Shown one piece after another: positions 34,084-42,198 of a stretch of DNA of 64,000 nucleotides. Below the pieces are notes generated by a model that ran no database searches, was not told the DNA's origin, and saw only the letters and a program-made list of their open reading frames with translations. Source of the DNA: an uncultured bacterium (GTDB lineage: Bacteria > Cyanobacteriota > Vampirovibrionia > Gastranaerophilales > Gastranaerophilaceae); contig CADCKD010000003.1 in the NCBI GenBank assembly GCA_902801985.1, forward strand, positions 62,001 to 126,000, given 5' to 3'. Each line of letters opens with the position of its first letter. The first letter of the stretch is position 1. Position numbers and translations under genes: made by a program.

Positions 34084-34323
34084 TTAGTTTTGACCCAGGG
34101 ATCTTTGATATCTTGCTGTTCTTGCATTTATTGCATAACAAGCAATATTAAGTCTTTGACGTAAGCCGATCATATTTTTTAATGTATTGGCATAGTCATT
34201 CATTGCGCCCATCATTTTTTCCGGGTCTACCATGGATTCTGTATTCTCATGGTTATCTACTTTTTCTTCCTGATACTTTTGTACCAGCATTCTATCGATG
34301 TAATCATCCGCTCCGACGCTCAT
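34084..34323 (-). CDS. Small helical protein of unknown function
   Basis: 79 residues, not recognised. Acidic N-terminal half, then a helix rich in Asn, Ala, Arg and Met (MMGAMNDYANTLKNMIGLRQ) and a basic C-terminus (INARTARYQRSLGQN). A strong TAGGAGGA ribosome site supports it as a real gene. There is no signal peptide or membrane segment. Confidence 0.6.
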   Translation of the reverse strand: MSVGADDYIDRMLVQKYQEEKVDNHENTESMVDPEKMMGAMNDYANTLKNMIGLRQRLNIACYAINARTARYQRSLGQN

Positions 34324-34552
34324 AATGCATCCTCCTATTGATTTTGTTTTCCTGTTCCTGTAATAAAAATATAATCCTAGATATTCCTATACTTTAATAA
34401 AGTGTTTTATTTCTCGGGAATTGCTTATTTTATATAAAAACTTTACAAAAGTTTACATACTCGCTAAATTGGGGATATATTTTTTGTTACATAAATAGCA
34501 ACATAAAAATGTTTGTGTTATCATGTGTTTGTTAATAATTAGGGATGAAATC

Positions 34553-35629
34553 ATGACTCATACAGCAGCTAAAGAAAAAGTAATCGGTATACCCCGCGCG
34601 ATGTCGTTTTATAACAATTATCCGTTTTATTTCGGCTTTTTCAATGATTTGGGTATAAAAATTGTATTGTCAGATGTGACAACTAAGCAAACTATGTCTG
34701 AAGGTGCAGGGTTAGTTGTTACGGAAACATGTTTGCCAATTAAGGTGTATGTCGGTCATGTTCTGAATTTAATTGGCAAAGGCGTTGAAAATATTTTAGT
34801 CCCGTCTTTGCAATCTATTGATTATAAAATATATAATTGCTCTAAAATCAGAGGACTTCCTGATTTAATCAGAAATGTTGTAAAACAGCCGTTTAATATG
34901 ATTGAAGCAACTTTGGATAAATCTGAAAAGGGTAAAGGTTTATATGAATTCTTGGCGGAGTGTGTTGCTCCGTTTGGAATTACTGATAAAAGTATTATTA
35001 AAAAGGCTTCAAAGGCCGGTTGGAGATGTTACAACAATTTCCATGTAATGACAAAATCCGGAATTCCTTATTCTAAGGCGTTAAGTTATGCGTTGCAAGG
35101 GAAAGTTGTTATTTCTGAGTCAACAAGAGAGTATCCGATATCAATAGCTCTTGTTGGGCACGCTTATAATCTGTATGATGAGCGTGTTTGTATGAAGCTG
35201 ATTGATAAATTGGATAAGATGGATGTAAAAGTTTGTACCGCTCTGCAACTATCTGCTGAACAACTGAATGACGGCATTGCAACTTTAGGTAACGAAAAAT
35301 ATTGGGCGAATGAAGATGAGATGACAGGGTGTGCAGGTCATTATTTAAAAGATAATAAGGTTGACGGTCTTATTTCAATAACTGCGTTTGGTTGCGGCCC
35401 TGATTCTTTAATGATTGAACGTATTACTCGTAAAGCTAAACAGTTCGGAAAACCTCTTTTGAATTTAACGATTGATGAACAAACAGGGGAAGCCGGTTTT
35501 ATAACAAGAATTGAAGCTTTTGTTGATATGTTGTTCCGTAAAAAACGTGCAAATATTGTTAACAAAATTGATATTAAGGAAAAACAAAATACTTATAACT
35601 TAAAAACTGATTTTATCGAAGTAAACTAA
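34553..35629 (+). CDS. DUF2229-family protein (acyl-CoA dehydratase activase-related)
   Basis: 358 residues. The opening IGIPRAMSFYNNYPFYFGFF, then TETCLPIKVYVGHV and VPSLQSIDYKIYNCSKIRG, and the late FGCGPDSLMIERI fit the DUF2229 region usually found fused to or beside ATP-dependent activases of 2-hydroxyacyl-CoA dehydratases. The conserved cysteines may hold an iron-sulfur cluster. Here it stands alone with no ASKHA activase domain and no dehydratase gene. I use the ATG at 34553 because AGGGA lies just upstream. Confidence 0.75.
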   Translation: MTHTAAKEKVIGIPRAMSFYNNYPFYFGFFNDLGIKIVLSDVTTKQTMSEGAGLVVTETCLPIKVYVGHVLNLIGKGVENILVPSLQSIDYKIYNCSKIRGLPDLIRNVVKQPFNMIEATLDKSEKGKGLYEFLAECVAPFGITDKSIIKKASKAGWRCYNNFHVMTKSGIPYSKALSYALQGKVVISESTREYPISIALVGHAYNLYDERVCMKLIDKLDKMDVKVCTALQLSAEQLNDGIATLGNEKYWANEDEMTGCAGHYLKDNKVDGLISITAFGCGPDSLMIERITRKAKQFGKPLLNLTIDEQTGEAGFITRIEAFVDMLFRKKRANIVNKIDIKEKQNTYNLKTDFIEVN

Positions 35630-35652
35630 TTAAAAAATTACAATATAACGAT

Positions 35653-35690
35653 GCGGACGATTTTTATAAATCGTCCGCTAAATTTTTGTT
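35653..35690 (+). terminator. Terminator of the DUF2229 gene
   Basis: Perfect 11-pair stem GCGGACGATTT/AAATCGTCCGC with a TTAT loop, followed by a T-rich tail interrupted by single G and A bases. Confidence 0.8.
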
Positions 35691-36926
35691 TTATTTTACA
35701 ATTTGTGCAAGTGCATTAATTACGTCTGCATCCCATTTTTTGCCGCTCTCATCTCTCATAATTCCGAGAGCTTTGTCTTTTTCCATAGCTTTTCTGTATG
35801 GTCTGTCTGATGTCATTGCACAATATGCATCTGAAACAGCAATTATTCTTGAACCAAGAGGAATTGATTGCCCTTTCAATCCTTCAGGACCTCCGGAGCC
35901 ATCTACTCTTTCTGTTTGGTATGTTATGTATGGAACAACTTCTGATAAGAAATTTATGTTCATCAATAGGTTAACACCAACATTTGTGTGATTTTTAATC
36001 TTGTTTAGTTCTTCGGCAGACAATTTTCCGCTTGCCGCAAAGAGTTTTTCAGGCAATGTTATTTTGCCGATATTTTGAAGTAGTGCCGCATAATATATTA
36101 AATCTGTTGTTTTTTCGTTTAAACCAAGTTTAGAACAGATGCTTCTTGCAAGTTTTGCACTGTTTCTTGAATGAGAAACAGTGTATTGTCCTTTTCTATC
36201 AACTGCGTTTGCAAGTGCTTCAACAAAATTTTGTTGATAATCGCATAAATCTCCGATAAGGGCTGTTAATTCTCCTCTTATAGCTTTTAAATCAAACTCA
36301 GTTGTGTTTATATCTTCAATTGATTTGTTGCTTCGCTCTATTGTACTTTGCAATGTTATACTTGTACCAAGTAAATTTGCGATACTTATTACAAGCTCAA
36401 GGAAGTCTTCATCCAATTTTTTATCTGTAAATACTTCAATTGCTCCGACCGGAACGGTTGAACTCCTCATAGGTACACAAATGCAATTATTATTTTCAAT
36501 AACTTCGTTATGAGTTAAATCTTCTATTGTACAAGTAATAGCCTTTGTGTCTTTGTCACTGCTGCCGACAATTTTCAACTCTTTGTCTTTAATCAGAAAG
36601 ACAATACATTTTATGACTTCAACCATTTTAACTATGGATTTTGCAATTGATGTGTATATTGCCTGTTCTTCATTTTTGTTAAAATCAAGTACGCATAATG
36701 TATTATTTGAGGAATATATATCTATAAGCTCTTTTAACTGATTAACAAGTCGTTCTTTTTTATTTGATTTTATGCTGATTTTTTTTGCTAAGTCTTCTGA
36801 AATCAAACTTTCTGATATAAAATCGCCTAAATTAAGAGCAAACATTTCTTCTATTGGATCTGAATCCATTAAAAACTCTGATTGTCCGAATATAGAGACT
36901 CCGTTGTTTTTCTCTTCCTTACTCAT
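35691..36926 (-). CDS. GAF plus HD-GYP protein with lost metal ligands
   Basis: 411 residues. The N-terminal 70 residues are unassigned; about 85-205 form a GAF-like sensor domain (ICVPMRSSTVPVGAIEVF); about 245-411 form an HD-GYP domain. In active c-di-GMP phosphodiesterases the core reads LLHDIGKI, then HHERxDGxGYP. Here it is LLQNIGKI and YQTERVDGSGGP, and the later DxxDA reads DAYCA. So the HD pair, both His of HHE and one Asp are gone while the fold-forming residues remain (GLKGQSIPLGSRI). It is probably non-catalytic. I use the ATG at 36926 with AGAAGGA upstream, not the one seven codons earlier. Confidence 0.8.
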   Translation of the reverse strand: MSKEEKNNGVSIFGQSEFLMDSDPIEEMFALNLGDFISESLISEDLAKKISIKSNKKERLVNQLKELIDIYSSNNTLCVLDFNKNEEQAIYTSIAKSIVKMVEVIKCIVFLIKDKELKIVGSSDKDTKAITCTIEDLTHNEVIENNNCICVPMRSSTVPVGAIEVFTDKKLDEDFLELVISIANLLGTSITLQSTIERSNKSIEDINTTEFDLKAIRGELTALIGDLCDYQQNFVEALANAVDRKGQYTVSHSRNSAKLARSICSKLGLNEKTTDLIYYAALLQNIGKITLPEKLFAASGKLSAEELNKIKNHTNVGVNLLMNINFLSEVVPYITYQTERVDGSGGPEGLKGQSIPLGSRIIAVSDAYCAMTSDRPYRKAMEKDKALGIMRDESGKKWDADVINALAQIVK

Positions 36927-37037
36927 AATAAATCCTTCTGTATTCATGAACCTTCTATGTAATATGTCGGCATAAATAAGAAAAACTTTAATTTCTTGTT
37001 AAAAATCCTCCAGATGGAGGATAAAACGTTTAAAAAC

Positions 37038-37514
37038 TTAATATCCAATAGACCAATTATATTTTAAATGATTTGCCTTTTTAGGCTCTACAATTGTGTT
37101 TACAGAATTCATCGCGGTAACTTCAATTACTTTTTCTGCTTTTTGGAGCAAATTAAATTTTTCAACGTTGTTATCAACGTTATTAAAAGATTTATATCTG
37201 TCTAAGTCTGCTTGTAAATCTTGGTTTTCAGTATTTATTCTTACAATTTCGCGGTCTAAATTATTGAGTTTTGCTTCATAGTTCATTGCAATGTAGTAAC
37301 TTATAAAAGTAACAACTATGGTTATTAATAAAAAAATACATAGGGTTTTGTTGATTTTCCTTGTTACTGCATCTCTAAGGGTTAAAGGTTTTGCTTGGTA
37401 GAAAGATCCTTCTATAACTGTACCGTAAGTATTGTTTATAGGCTGGGTTGCTCTATAATCCTTGGTGTGATTATATATGGATGTATTTCTTTCATATATT
37501 GTATTTGTTGTCAT
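37038..37514 (-). CDS. FtsL-like single-pass division protein
   Basis: 158 residues: a cytosolic N-terminus of about 55 residues, one membrane helix (TLCIFLLITIVVTFISYYIA), then a coiled coil (YEAKLNNLDREIVRINTENQ) and a short tail. The size, topology and position 15 bases after rsmH match FtsL, which links the divisome proteins FtsQ and FtsB to FtsW and FtsI. The primary sequence alone would not prove it. No ftsI follows: the next gene downstream is the HD-GYP protein. Confidence 0.6.
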   Translation of the reverse strand: MTTNTIYERNTSIYNHTKDYRATQPINNTYGTVIEGSFYQAKPLTLRDAVTRKINKTLCIFLLITIVVTFISYYIAMNYEAKLNNLDREIVRINTENQDLQADLDRYKSFNNVDNNVEKFNLLQKAEKVIEVTAMNSVNTIVEPKKANHLKYNWSIGY

Positions 37515-37529
37515 TATTAACCCTTGAAG

Positions 37530-38465
37530 CTATTTCTTTATAAACCTTGCAATTCTAAGTTTTGCACTTCTTGACGGCGGATTTTCCCTAACTTCTTTTT
37601 CGGATGCTAATATTGGTTTTTTATTAACTATTTCTAATATTGGTGGCGGACAATTACATATCATTTGATTTTTGTCACAATGACAACGCTGAGAGTAATA
37701 TTTGAATGTCTGCTTTACAATCCTGTCTTCAAGAGAATGAAAACTTATAACGCTAATTATAGCACCAAACTCTAATAAATCAAATATGTCAACAAGGGCT
37801 TTTTTTACATTTTGTAATTCTTGGTTTACTTCTATTCTAATCGCTTGAAACACTCTTGTTGCCGGATGTATTTTAGATTTTACGTGGGGAGTTGAAGCTA
37901 TAATTAGGTCCGATAGTTCAGTAGTAGTCTTAATCGGTTTAATTTTTCTTTGTTCTGTTATAGCGTGAGCTATTCTTTTAGAAAATCTTTCTTCTCCGTA
38001 TTCAGAAAAAATTCTTACCAAATCTTCTTCTTTATATGTATTTACAACATCATATGCGCTGAAGTCAGAATCTTGATTAAATCTCATATCTAAAGGTGCT
38101 TCTTTTGTAAAAGAAAATCCTCTTTCTTGCTTTGTAAGCTGGTGGTATGAGGCGCCCAAATCAAATAATACCCCGCCCGTAATCTTTTTAATGCCCAGTT
38201 CTTCCATTACTTCTTTGATATTTGTATATGAATTTTTTACTATCGTAACATTATTATATTTTTTTAGTTTTTCAGAGGCTGCTTTTATTGCGTCTTCGTC
38301 TATATCAAAAGATATAAGTCTGCCATCAGGTGAAATTCGCTTAAGAATAAGTTCGCTATGCCCTCCCCCGCCTAAAGTGCAATCAACATAAATTTTGCCG
38401 TTTGTACACTCAAGAGCATCAACGGCTTCGTTTTTCATAACTGTATAGTGTTTAAATTCTTCCAT
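37530..38465 (-). CDS. rsmH: 16S rRNA (cytosine-1402-N4) methyltransferase
   Basis: 311 residues. SAM-dependent RNA methyltransferase (MraW). SAM loop DCTLGGGGHSELIL near residue 30, VLFDLGASYHQL (about 100), and the C-terminal SFHSLEDRIVKQTF and ENPPSRSAKLRIARF. Full length. In most bacteria it sits in the division and cell wall cluster after mraZ. Here mraZ is absent and only an FtsL-like gene follows. Both an AGGGA ribosome site and a TAGAAT hexamer 6 bases from the ATG are present. Confidence 0.96.
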   Translation of the reverse strand: MEEFKHYTVMKNEAVDALECTNGKIYVDCTLGGGGHSELILKRISPDGRLISFDIDEDAIKAASEKLKKYNNVTIVKNSYTNIKEVMEELGIKKITGGVLFDLGASYHQLTKQERGFSFTKEAPLDMRFNQDSDFSAYDVVNTYKEEDLVRIFSEYGEERFSKRIAHAITEQRKIKPIKTTTELSDLIIASTPHVKSKIHPATRVFQAIRIEVNQELQNVKKALVDIFDLLEFGAIISVISFHSLEDRIVKQTFKYYSQRCHCDKNQMICNCPPPILEIVNKKPILASEKEVRENPPSRSAKLRIARFIKK

Positions 38466-38480
38466 TTCCCTATTCTAACA

Positions 38481-38505
38481 CAAAAGAGATGCATTTCTGC
38501 ATCTC
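38481..38505 (-). terminator. Terminator after the 69-residue protein gene
   Basis: GAGATGCA/TGCATCTC stem (8 pairs) followed by TTTTG on the minus strand. Nearly the same stem recurs at 38831-38866. Confidence 0.65.
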
Positions 38506-38527
38506 GTAAATTTCTCTATATCTTTTC

Positions 38528-38737
38528 TTATATAATAAATCCGGATAGACCTTCTTTGTCGAATATTTCAACAAATTTATTTCTTGTGCATGATAGGCTT
38601 GCTCCTGATTCATCTATGATTTGAATTACATTTTCAAAGTCAGATTTGTTAATATGACTTCCTGTTGACAAAATCATATAAGAATTTTCTTCTTCCAGAC
38701 CCTCATTTAAATTTTTAAATAATTTTCTAAACTCCAT
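38528..38737 (-). CDS. Small protein of unknown function
   Basis: 69 residues, not recognised. Acidic, predicted alpha/beta: EENSYMILSTGSHINKSDFE then NVIQIIDESGASLSCTRNKF. A GAGGT ribosome site 5 bases before the ATG supports it. It lies alone between two terminators with near-identical stems. Confidence 0.55.
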   Translation of the reverse strand: MEFRKLFKNLNEGLEEENSYMILSTGSHINKSDFENVIQIIDESGASLSCTRNKFVEIFDKEGLSGFII

Positions 38738-38830
38738 ATAGACCTCAATCTGTTTCTTACATTATTGTTATCGGTGTAATAGTCTAAAAACTTTAATATT
38801 TTGAGCTTATTCTTAACAATTCTTTACAAA

Positions 38831-38866
38831 AAATTAGAGATGCAAATTTGCATCTCTAATTTTTAT
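38831..38866. terminator. Bidirectional terminator
   Basis: Perfect palindrome AAATTAGAGATGC.../...GCATCTCTAATTT, with T-runs on either side. It ends the transcript of the 96-residue secreted protein gene on the minus strand. Confidence 0.85.
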
Positions 38867-38885
38867 GAAAATTTTAATTGTTTAA

Positions 38886-39176
38886 TTATATTTTTCTTTT
38901 ACCACCGTTTAGCCAAGGAGCTGATTCCAAGTCATCTATAACGTATTTTAAAATATATTCGTTACCAGATGCAGGTTTGTAAACTTCTGATTTTTTTGGA
39001 GCGTAGTTTACTCTTCTTGGTTGTACAAGATTTGGTTGGTTGTAGTACGGTCTTTCATAATTCACTTGACCTGCTGTTGCAGCAGCTTGAGTTGTAGCAG
39101 ACGGTGCTGCTTCTTCTGCGCTAACAACTGCTTGAGAAATAAGTAATAAACCTAAAATAATTACAATTCTTTTCAT
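38886..39176 (-). CDS. Small secreted protein of unknown function
   Basis: 96 residues. Signal peptide (MKRIVIILGLLLISQAVVSA, cleaved about residue 20), an Ala/Thr-rich spacer, a Tyr/Pro/Asn/Arg-rich segment (RPYYNQPNLVQPRRVNYAPK), and a short conserved-looking end DDLESAPWLNGGKRKI. No cysteines. AGGAGA precedes the ATG. Confidence 0.6.
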   Translation of the reverse strand: MKRIVIILGLLLISQAVVSAEEAAPSATTQAAATAGQVNYERPYYNQPNLVQPRRVNYAPKKSEVYKPASGNEYILKYVIDDLESAPWLNGGKRKI

Positions 39177-39203
39177 ATTATATATCTCCTGATTTTTTCT
39201 GTA

Positions 39204-39740
39204 CTAGTATTGTAACATGGAAACAACTTTTCCGCAATCATCTAATTTTTCTCTGCCTTTTAAATCCCGTAATTCAATTAAAAATGCAATTCCCACAAGG
39301 TTTCCCCCTGCTCTTTTAACTAAGTTGCATGCAGCTTTTGCTGTTCCTCCTGTCGCAAGTAAATCATCTACGACCAAAACGTTTGCGCCTTTTTCTATGG
39401 CATCTTCGTGCATTTCTATTGTATCGTGTCCGTATTCAAGACCGTATGATTCAGAAATTGTCTTTGCCGGAAGTTTATTTGGTTTTCTTATTGGTATAAA
39501 GCCGCAATTAAGTTTATATGCCATTGGCATCCCAAAGATAAATCCGCGGCTTTCTATTCCGGCGATATAATCTATTTTAATATCTTTATATTGTTCACAA
39601 AGATAGTCAACCATAAATTTCATTGTTTGTGCATCTTTTATCCCTGTTGTTATATCTCTGAATATAATTCCTGCTTTTGGGAAATCTTTTACTGCTCTTA
39701 TTTTTGATTTTACGTCCTCTATTGATATAGTTGTTGTCAT
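39204..39740 (-). CDS. apt: Adenine phosphoribosyltransferase
   Basis: 178 residues. Makes AMP from adenine and PRPP. The PRPP-binding loop NVLVVDDLLATGGTAKA is complete, as are the N-terminal FPKAGIIFRDIT and AGIESRGFIFG motifs. Standard length. TAGGAGA precedes the ATG. Confidence 0.96.
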   Translation of the reverse strand: MTTTISIEDVKSKIRAVKDFPKAGIIFRDITTGIKDAQTMKFMVDYLCEQYKDIKIDYIAGIESRGFIFGMPMAYKLNCGFIPIRKPNKLPAKTISESYGLEYGHDTIEMHEDAIEKGANVLVVDDLLATGGTAKAACNLVKRAGGNLVGIAFLIELRDLKGREKLDDCGKVVSMLQY

Positions 39741-39763
39741 TTATATTTCTCCTATTTATATTT

Positions 39764-41131
39764 TTACATTTTTAGAAGTTTTTTAAGTTCTTCTTTGGCT
39801 TGTTTTATTTTTTCTTTTGCTCTTTGTATTGCGTGTTCGTGACGAACTAAGCCGTGAGCGGTTTTACCCCAATTCATGTCTTTTTTCATGAATAAAATTT
39901 TGGTACCAATGAATAATACAAGCGGGAACCATATTAAAAGCAAATATGCTGAAGTTACTATTGATTGAATAAGTGCTTCTATTCTGTTTAGTTTGTCATA
40001 TTTTCTGAGTGCATATCTGCCTGCCAGCATAAATCCTATACCTATTATACATCCCATTATAAGTGATGACATTAAAATATATGTAGGGGCATCTTTTAGA
40101 ATAATTTTTGCTAAAAGAATAAATATTTCTATAATAAACCACGCCGGCATTATAAACTCAGAGATATACGCAATCAAATCAAGCTTTACACGCAAAGACA
40201 TTTTTTTAGATGTGAATATGTCTCCAAAATATTCTAAATATCTGCGTATTGTGCCTTCAAGCCATCTTCTTCTTTGTCTGTATAGAGGGAATAGGTACAT
40301 AATTCCTTCTTCATAGACAATTGTATCTTTGCAAAATCTTACGTCCCAACCTTTTATGTGTAATCTTGTAGACATATCAAGATCATCTGTAATGGTGTAA
40401 TTATTCCAGCCGCCGATATCTTCAAGAGCTTCTCTTTTTATAAGTTCTCCGTTCCCTCGAAGTTCAACTGCTCCTTTTACGGCATCTCTTGAAACTTGAC
40501 AATATGTGTCCATTGTCATTTCGTTGTTTTGACAGCGAGTAAGTATATTTACATCTTTGTTTCGAACAACTTTTCGAGCTTGAACGGCTCCGACATCTTT
40601 TGGTTCAAGTTCATATACAAGGTTTGTTAAAAAATCCGGATCCATTGTTGCATCAGCATCAAATACGAGAATGGCTTCGCCTTTTGCAATTTTAAGTGCA
40701 TCATTTAATACTGCGGATTTTCCCGGAAAAGCATCTTTATTTCTTATTAATGCCACCAATCGACCTTGATATTTCTTTTCAAGGTCTTTAATTACGGATG
40801 CTGTGTTATCTGTACTTCTGTCGTCGATTACTATTACTTCATAATTTGGGTATGTCATATTGAAAACTGTTTCAACTGTTGAAGTTATGACGCTATCTTC
40901 ATTATGTGCAGGAATCAAAATGCTGACAAAAGGTTTATAATTTTCATTTTTTGGTTTAGGATTTTTTAATTCTTTTCTTGTTTTAACTTTTGTTGCGATT
41001 GAAGAAAATATTGAATATATAGCCATTAAGCATACAAAAAGTCCAAGCCCCCAGGTAGTATAACTCTGGAACACGTATATAAATACTGTTAAGCCAATAA
41101 CTATTAAAAATAATAAAATTCGTTCTTTCAT
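39764..41131 (-). CDS. Membrane-bound family 2 glycosyltransferase (cellulose-synthase/PgaC-like)
   Basis: 455 residues. Two N-terminal membrane helices, then a GT-A domain: SILIPAHNEDSVI, VIDDRSTDNT, VFDADATMDPDF (DxD), then GNGELIKREALEDIGG, TDDLDMSTRL and QRRRWLEGTIRR (the QxxRW signature), then four C-terminal helices. Processive enzymes of this type polymerise and export beta-glucans or poly-N-acetylglucosamine. No exopolysaccharide partners are next to it. The start at 41131 has GGGAAG upstream; the frame runs 23 codons further into sequence without a ribosome site. Confidence 0.85.
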   Translation of the reverse strand: MKERILLFLIVIGLTVFIYVFQSYTTWGLGLFVCLMAIYSIFSSIATKVKTRKELKNPKPKNENYKPFVSILIPAHNEDSVITSTVETVFNMTYPNYEVIVIDDRSTDNTASVIKDLEKKYQGRLVALIRNKDAFPGKSAVLNDALKIAKGEAILVFDADATMDPDFLTNLVYELEPKDVGAVQARKVVRNKDVNILTRCQNNEMTMDTYCQVSRDAVKGAVELRGNGELIKREALEDIGGWNNYTITDDLDMSTRLHIKGWDVRFCKDTIVYEEGIMYLFPLYRQRRRWLEGTIRRYLEYFGDIFTSKKMSLRVKLDLIAYISEFIMPAWFIIEIFILLAKIILKDAPTYILMSSLIMGCIIGIGFMLAGRYALRKYDKLNRIEALIQSIVTSAYLLLIWFPLVLFIGTKILFMKKDMNWGKTAHGLVRHEHAIQRAKEKIKQAKEELKKLLKM

Positions 41132-41204
41132 TCTTACTTCCCTATTAATAATAATAGCAAAAAAGATTTTTTTGTTTAGCATTCTCAAAAATTGTAACAA
41201 CTTC

Positions 41205-41725
41205 TTACATAATACATGGTATAAGCATGTATTGTGTAAATCGGGGGCTTATGCAGCCCCCGTATCCCCTGCAGTCTATTTTCTTGTGCCGACAAGAAAA
41301 TAGACAAAAAGAAGCTCCCGACCTGAACTCCGCTTGCTAATAAATTGTAATGCTCGAGTACAAGGCGGATAACTCGCTAAAAAATAATGCTCAAACAAAT
41401 CCGCCTTTGAAATTCTCTCGCATAACATTTATTGCCAGCTTCATAAAGGTCGGAGGGGTAATAATTCCCCCTCTCCTAAAGAATAGGAGAGGGGTAGGGG
41501 TGAGGTATGCAAACCGTTATTTAGGTTCGCCCTTAATTTTTGCCTGTAAGGCAAAAACGTAAGAACAAATTATACTGATATTTTGTGAGCGGAACGCTGC
41601 CGGAGGCAGTGTAGTATAGTGCGAGTTTTTCTTTTTTGGTTCGTTTTTTCTTTTTGCTTCAAGACAAAAAGAAAAAATGAACAAATAATAAGCATAATAC
41701 ATGCTTATACCATGTATTATGTAAA
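41205..41725. repeat. Hairpin-packed element with terminal inverted repeats
   Basis: The ends TTACATAATACATGGTATAA... (41205-41241) and its inverted copy (41692-41725) match over about 30 bases with one change. Inside, hairpins follow each other: CGGGGGCT/AGCCCCCG (41242-41262), TCTATTTTCTTGT/ACAAGAAAATAGA (41275-41304), CAAGGCGGAT/ATCCGCCTTTG (41361-41409), CCCCTCTCCTA/TAGGAGAGGGG (41468-41494), TTTTTGCCT/AGGCAAAAA (41537-41557), CTGCC/GGCAG (41597-41609), TTTTTTCTTTTTG/CAAAAAGAAAAAA (41644-41677). No convincing open frame. It fills most of the 700-base gap between the glycosyltransferase and hup. Confidence 0.7.
41467..41507. repeat. CCTC/GAGG repeat nested in the hairpin element
   Basis: A copy, in inverted orientation, of the interspersed repeat family: CCCCTCTCCTA hairpin followed by GGGGTAGGGGTGAGGTATG. 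It is nested within the larger element at 41205-41725. Confidence 0.75.
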
Positions 41726-41780
41726 TTTCATATAAAAAAAGGTTTTTATTGTTAAAAAGTGTTAAATTTATTAAAAATAC

Positions 41781-41808
41781 TTGCATGCCTGAAAATTTTT
41801 TATATAAT
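41781..41808 (+). promoter_or_regulatory. Promoter of hup
   Basis: TTGCAT (41781-41786), a 16-base spacer and a perfect TATAAT (41803-41808), 33 bases before the ATG with an AAAAGGAG ribosome site in between. One of the clearest promoters in the window. Confidence 0.75.
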
Positions 41809-41841
41809 GATTGAGTACACTTTAAGAAAAGGAGTTTTATT

Positions 41842-42120
41842 ATGAACAAAGAAGAATTAGTACAAGAAATTTCAAAAAAAGCTGGAGTTACTCAAAAAGA
41901 AGCATCTGAAGTTTTGGGTTCTTTAATTGAAACTATCCAAAAAACAGTTGCTAAAGGTAAAAAAGTAACTTTAGTTGGTTTCGGTACTTGGGAAGCTCGC
42001 AAAAGAGCTGCTAGAATCGGCAGAAACCCTCAAACTGGTAAGGAATTAAAAATCCCTGCTAAAACAGTTCCTGCTTTCTCAGCTGGTAAAAAATTCAAAA
42101 CTATTGTTAATGGCAAATAG
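41842..42120 (+). CDS. hup: HU-family DNA-binding protein
   Basis: 92-residue nucleoid protein that bends DNA as a dimer. N-terminal helices (NKEELVQEISKKAGVTQKEA), the family signature GFGTWEARKRAARIGRNPQT in the beta arm and the closing VPAFSAGKKFKTIVN are all present. It is transcribed alone from its own promoter with a terminator downstream. Confidence 0.96.
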   Translation: MNKEELVQEISKKAGVTQKEASEVLGSLIETIQKTVAKGKKVTLVGFGTWEARKRAARIGRNPQTGKELKIPAKTVPAFSAGKKFKTIVNGK

Positions 42121-42142
42121 TTAGTTGAATAAACTAAGATTG

Positions 42143-42183
42143 AAAGGTATTCATCTCTTATGAGCTGGATGCCTTTTTTTTTT
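42143..42183 (+). terminator. Terminator of hup
   Basis: AAAGGTATTCA/TGGATGCCTTT stem (11 pairs, two G-U) followed by a long T-run. Confidence 0.82.
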
Positions 42184-42198
42184 ATATAGGTAGTTTGC

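Noticed and set aside
41517-41849. 110-codon minus-strand frame between the hairpin element and hup
   Set aside because: It runs through inverted repeats and the hup promoter and overlaps the hup start; composition follows the hairpins, not a protein.
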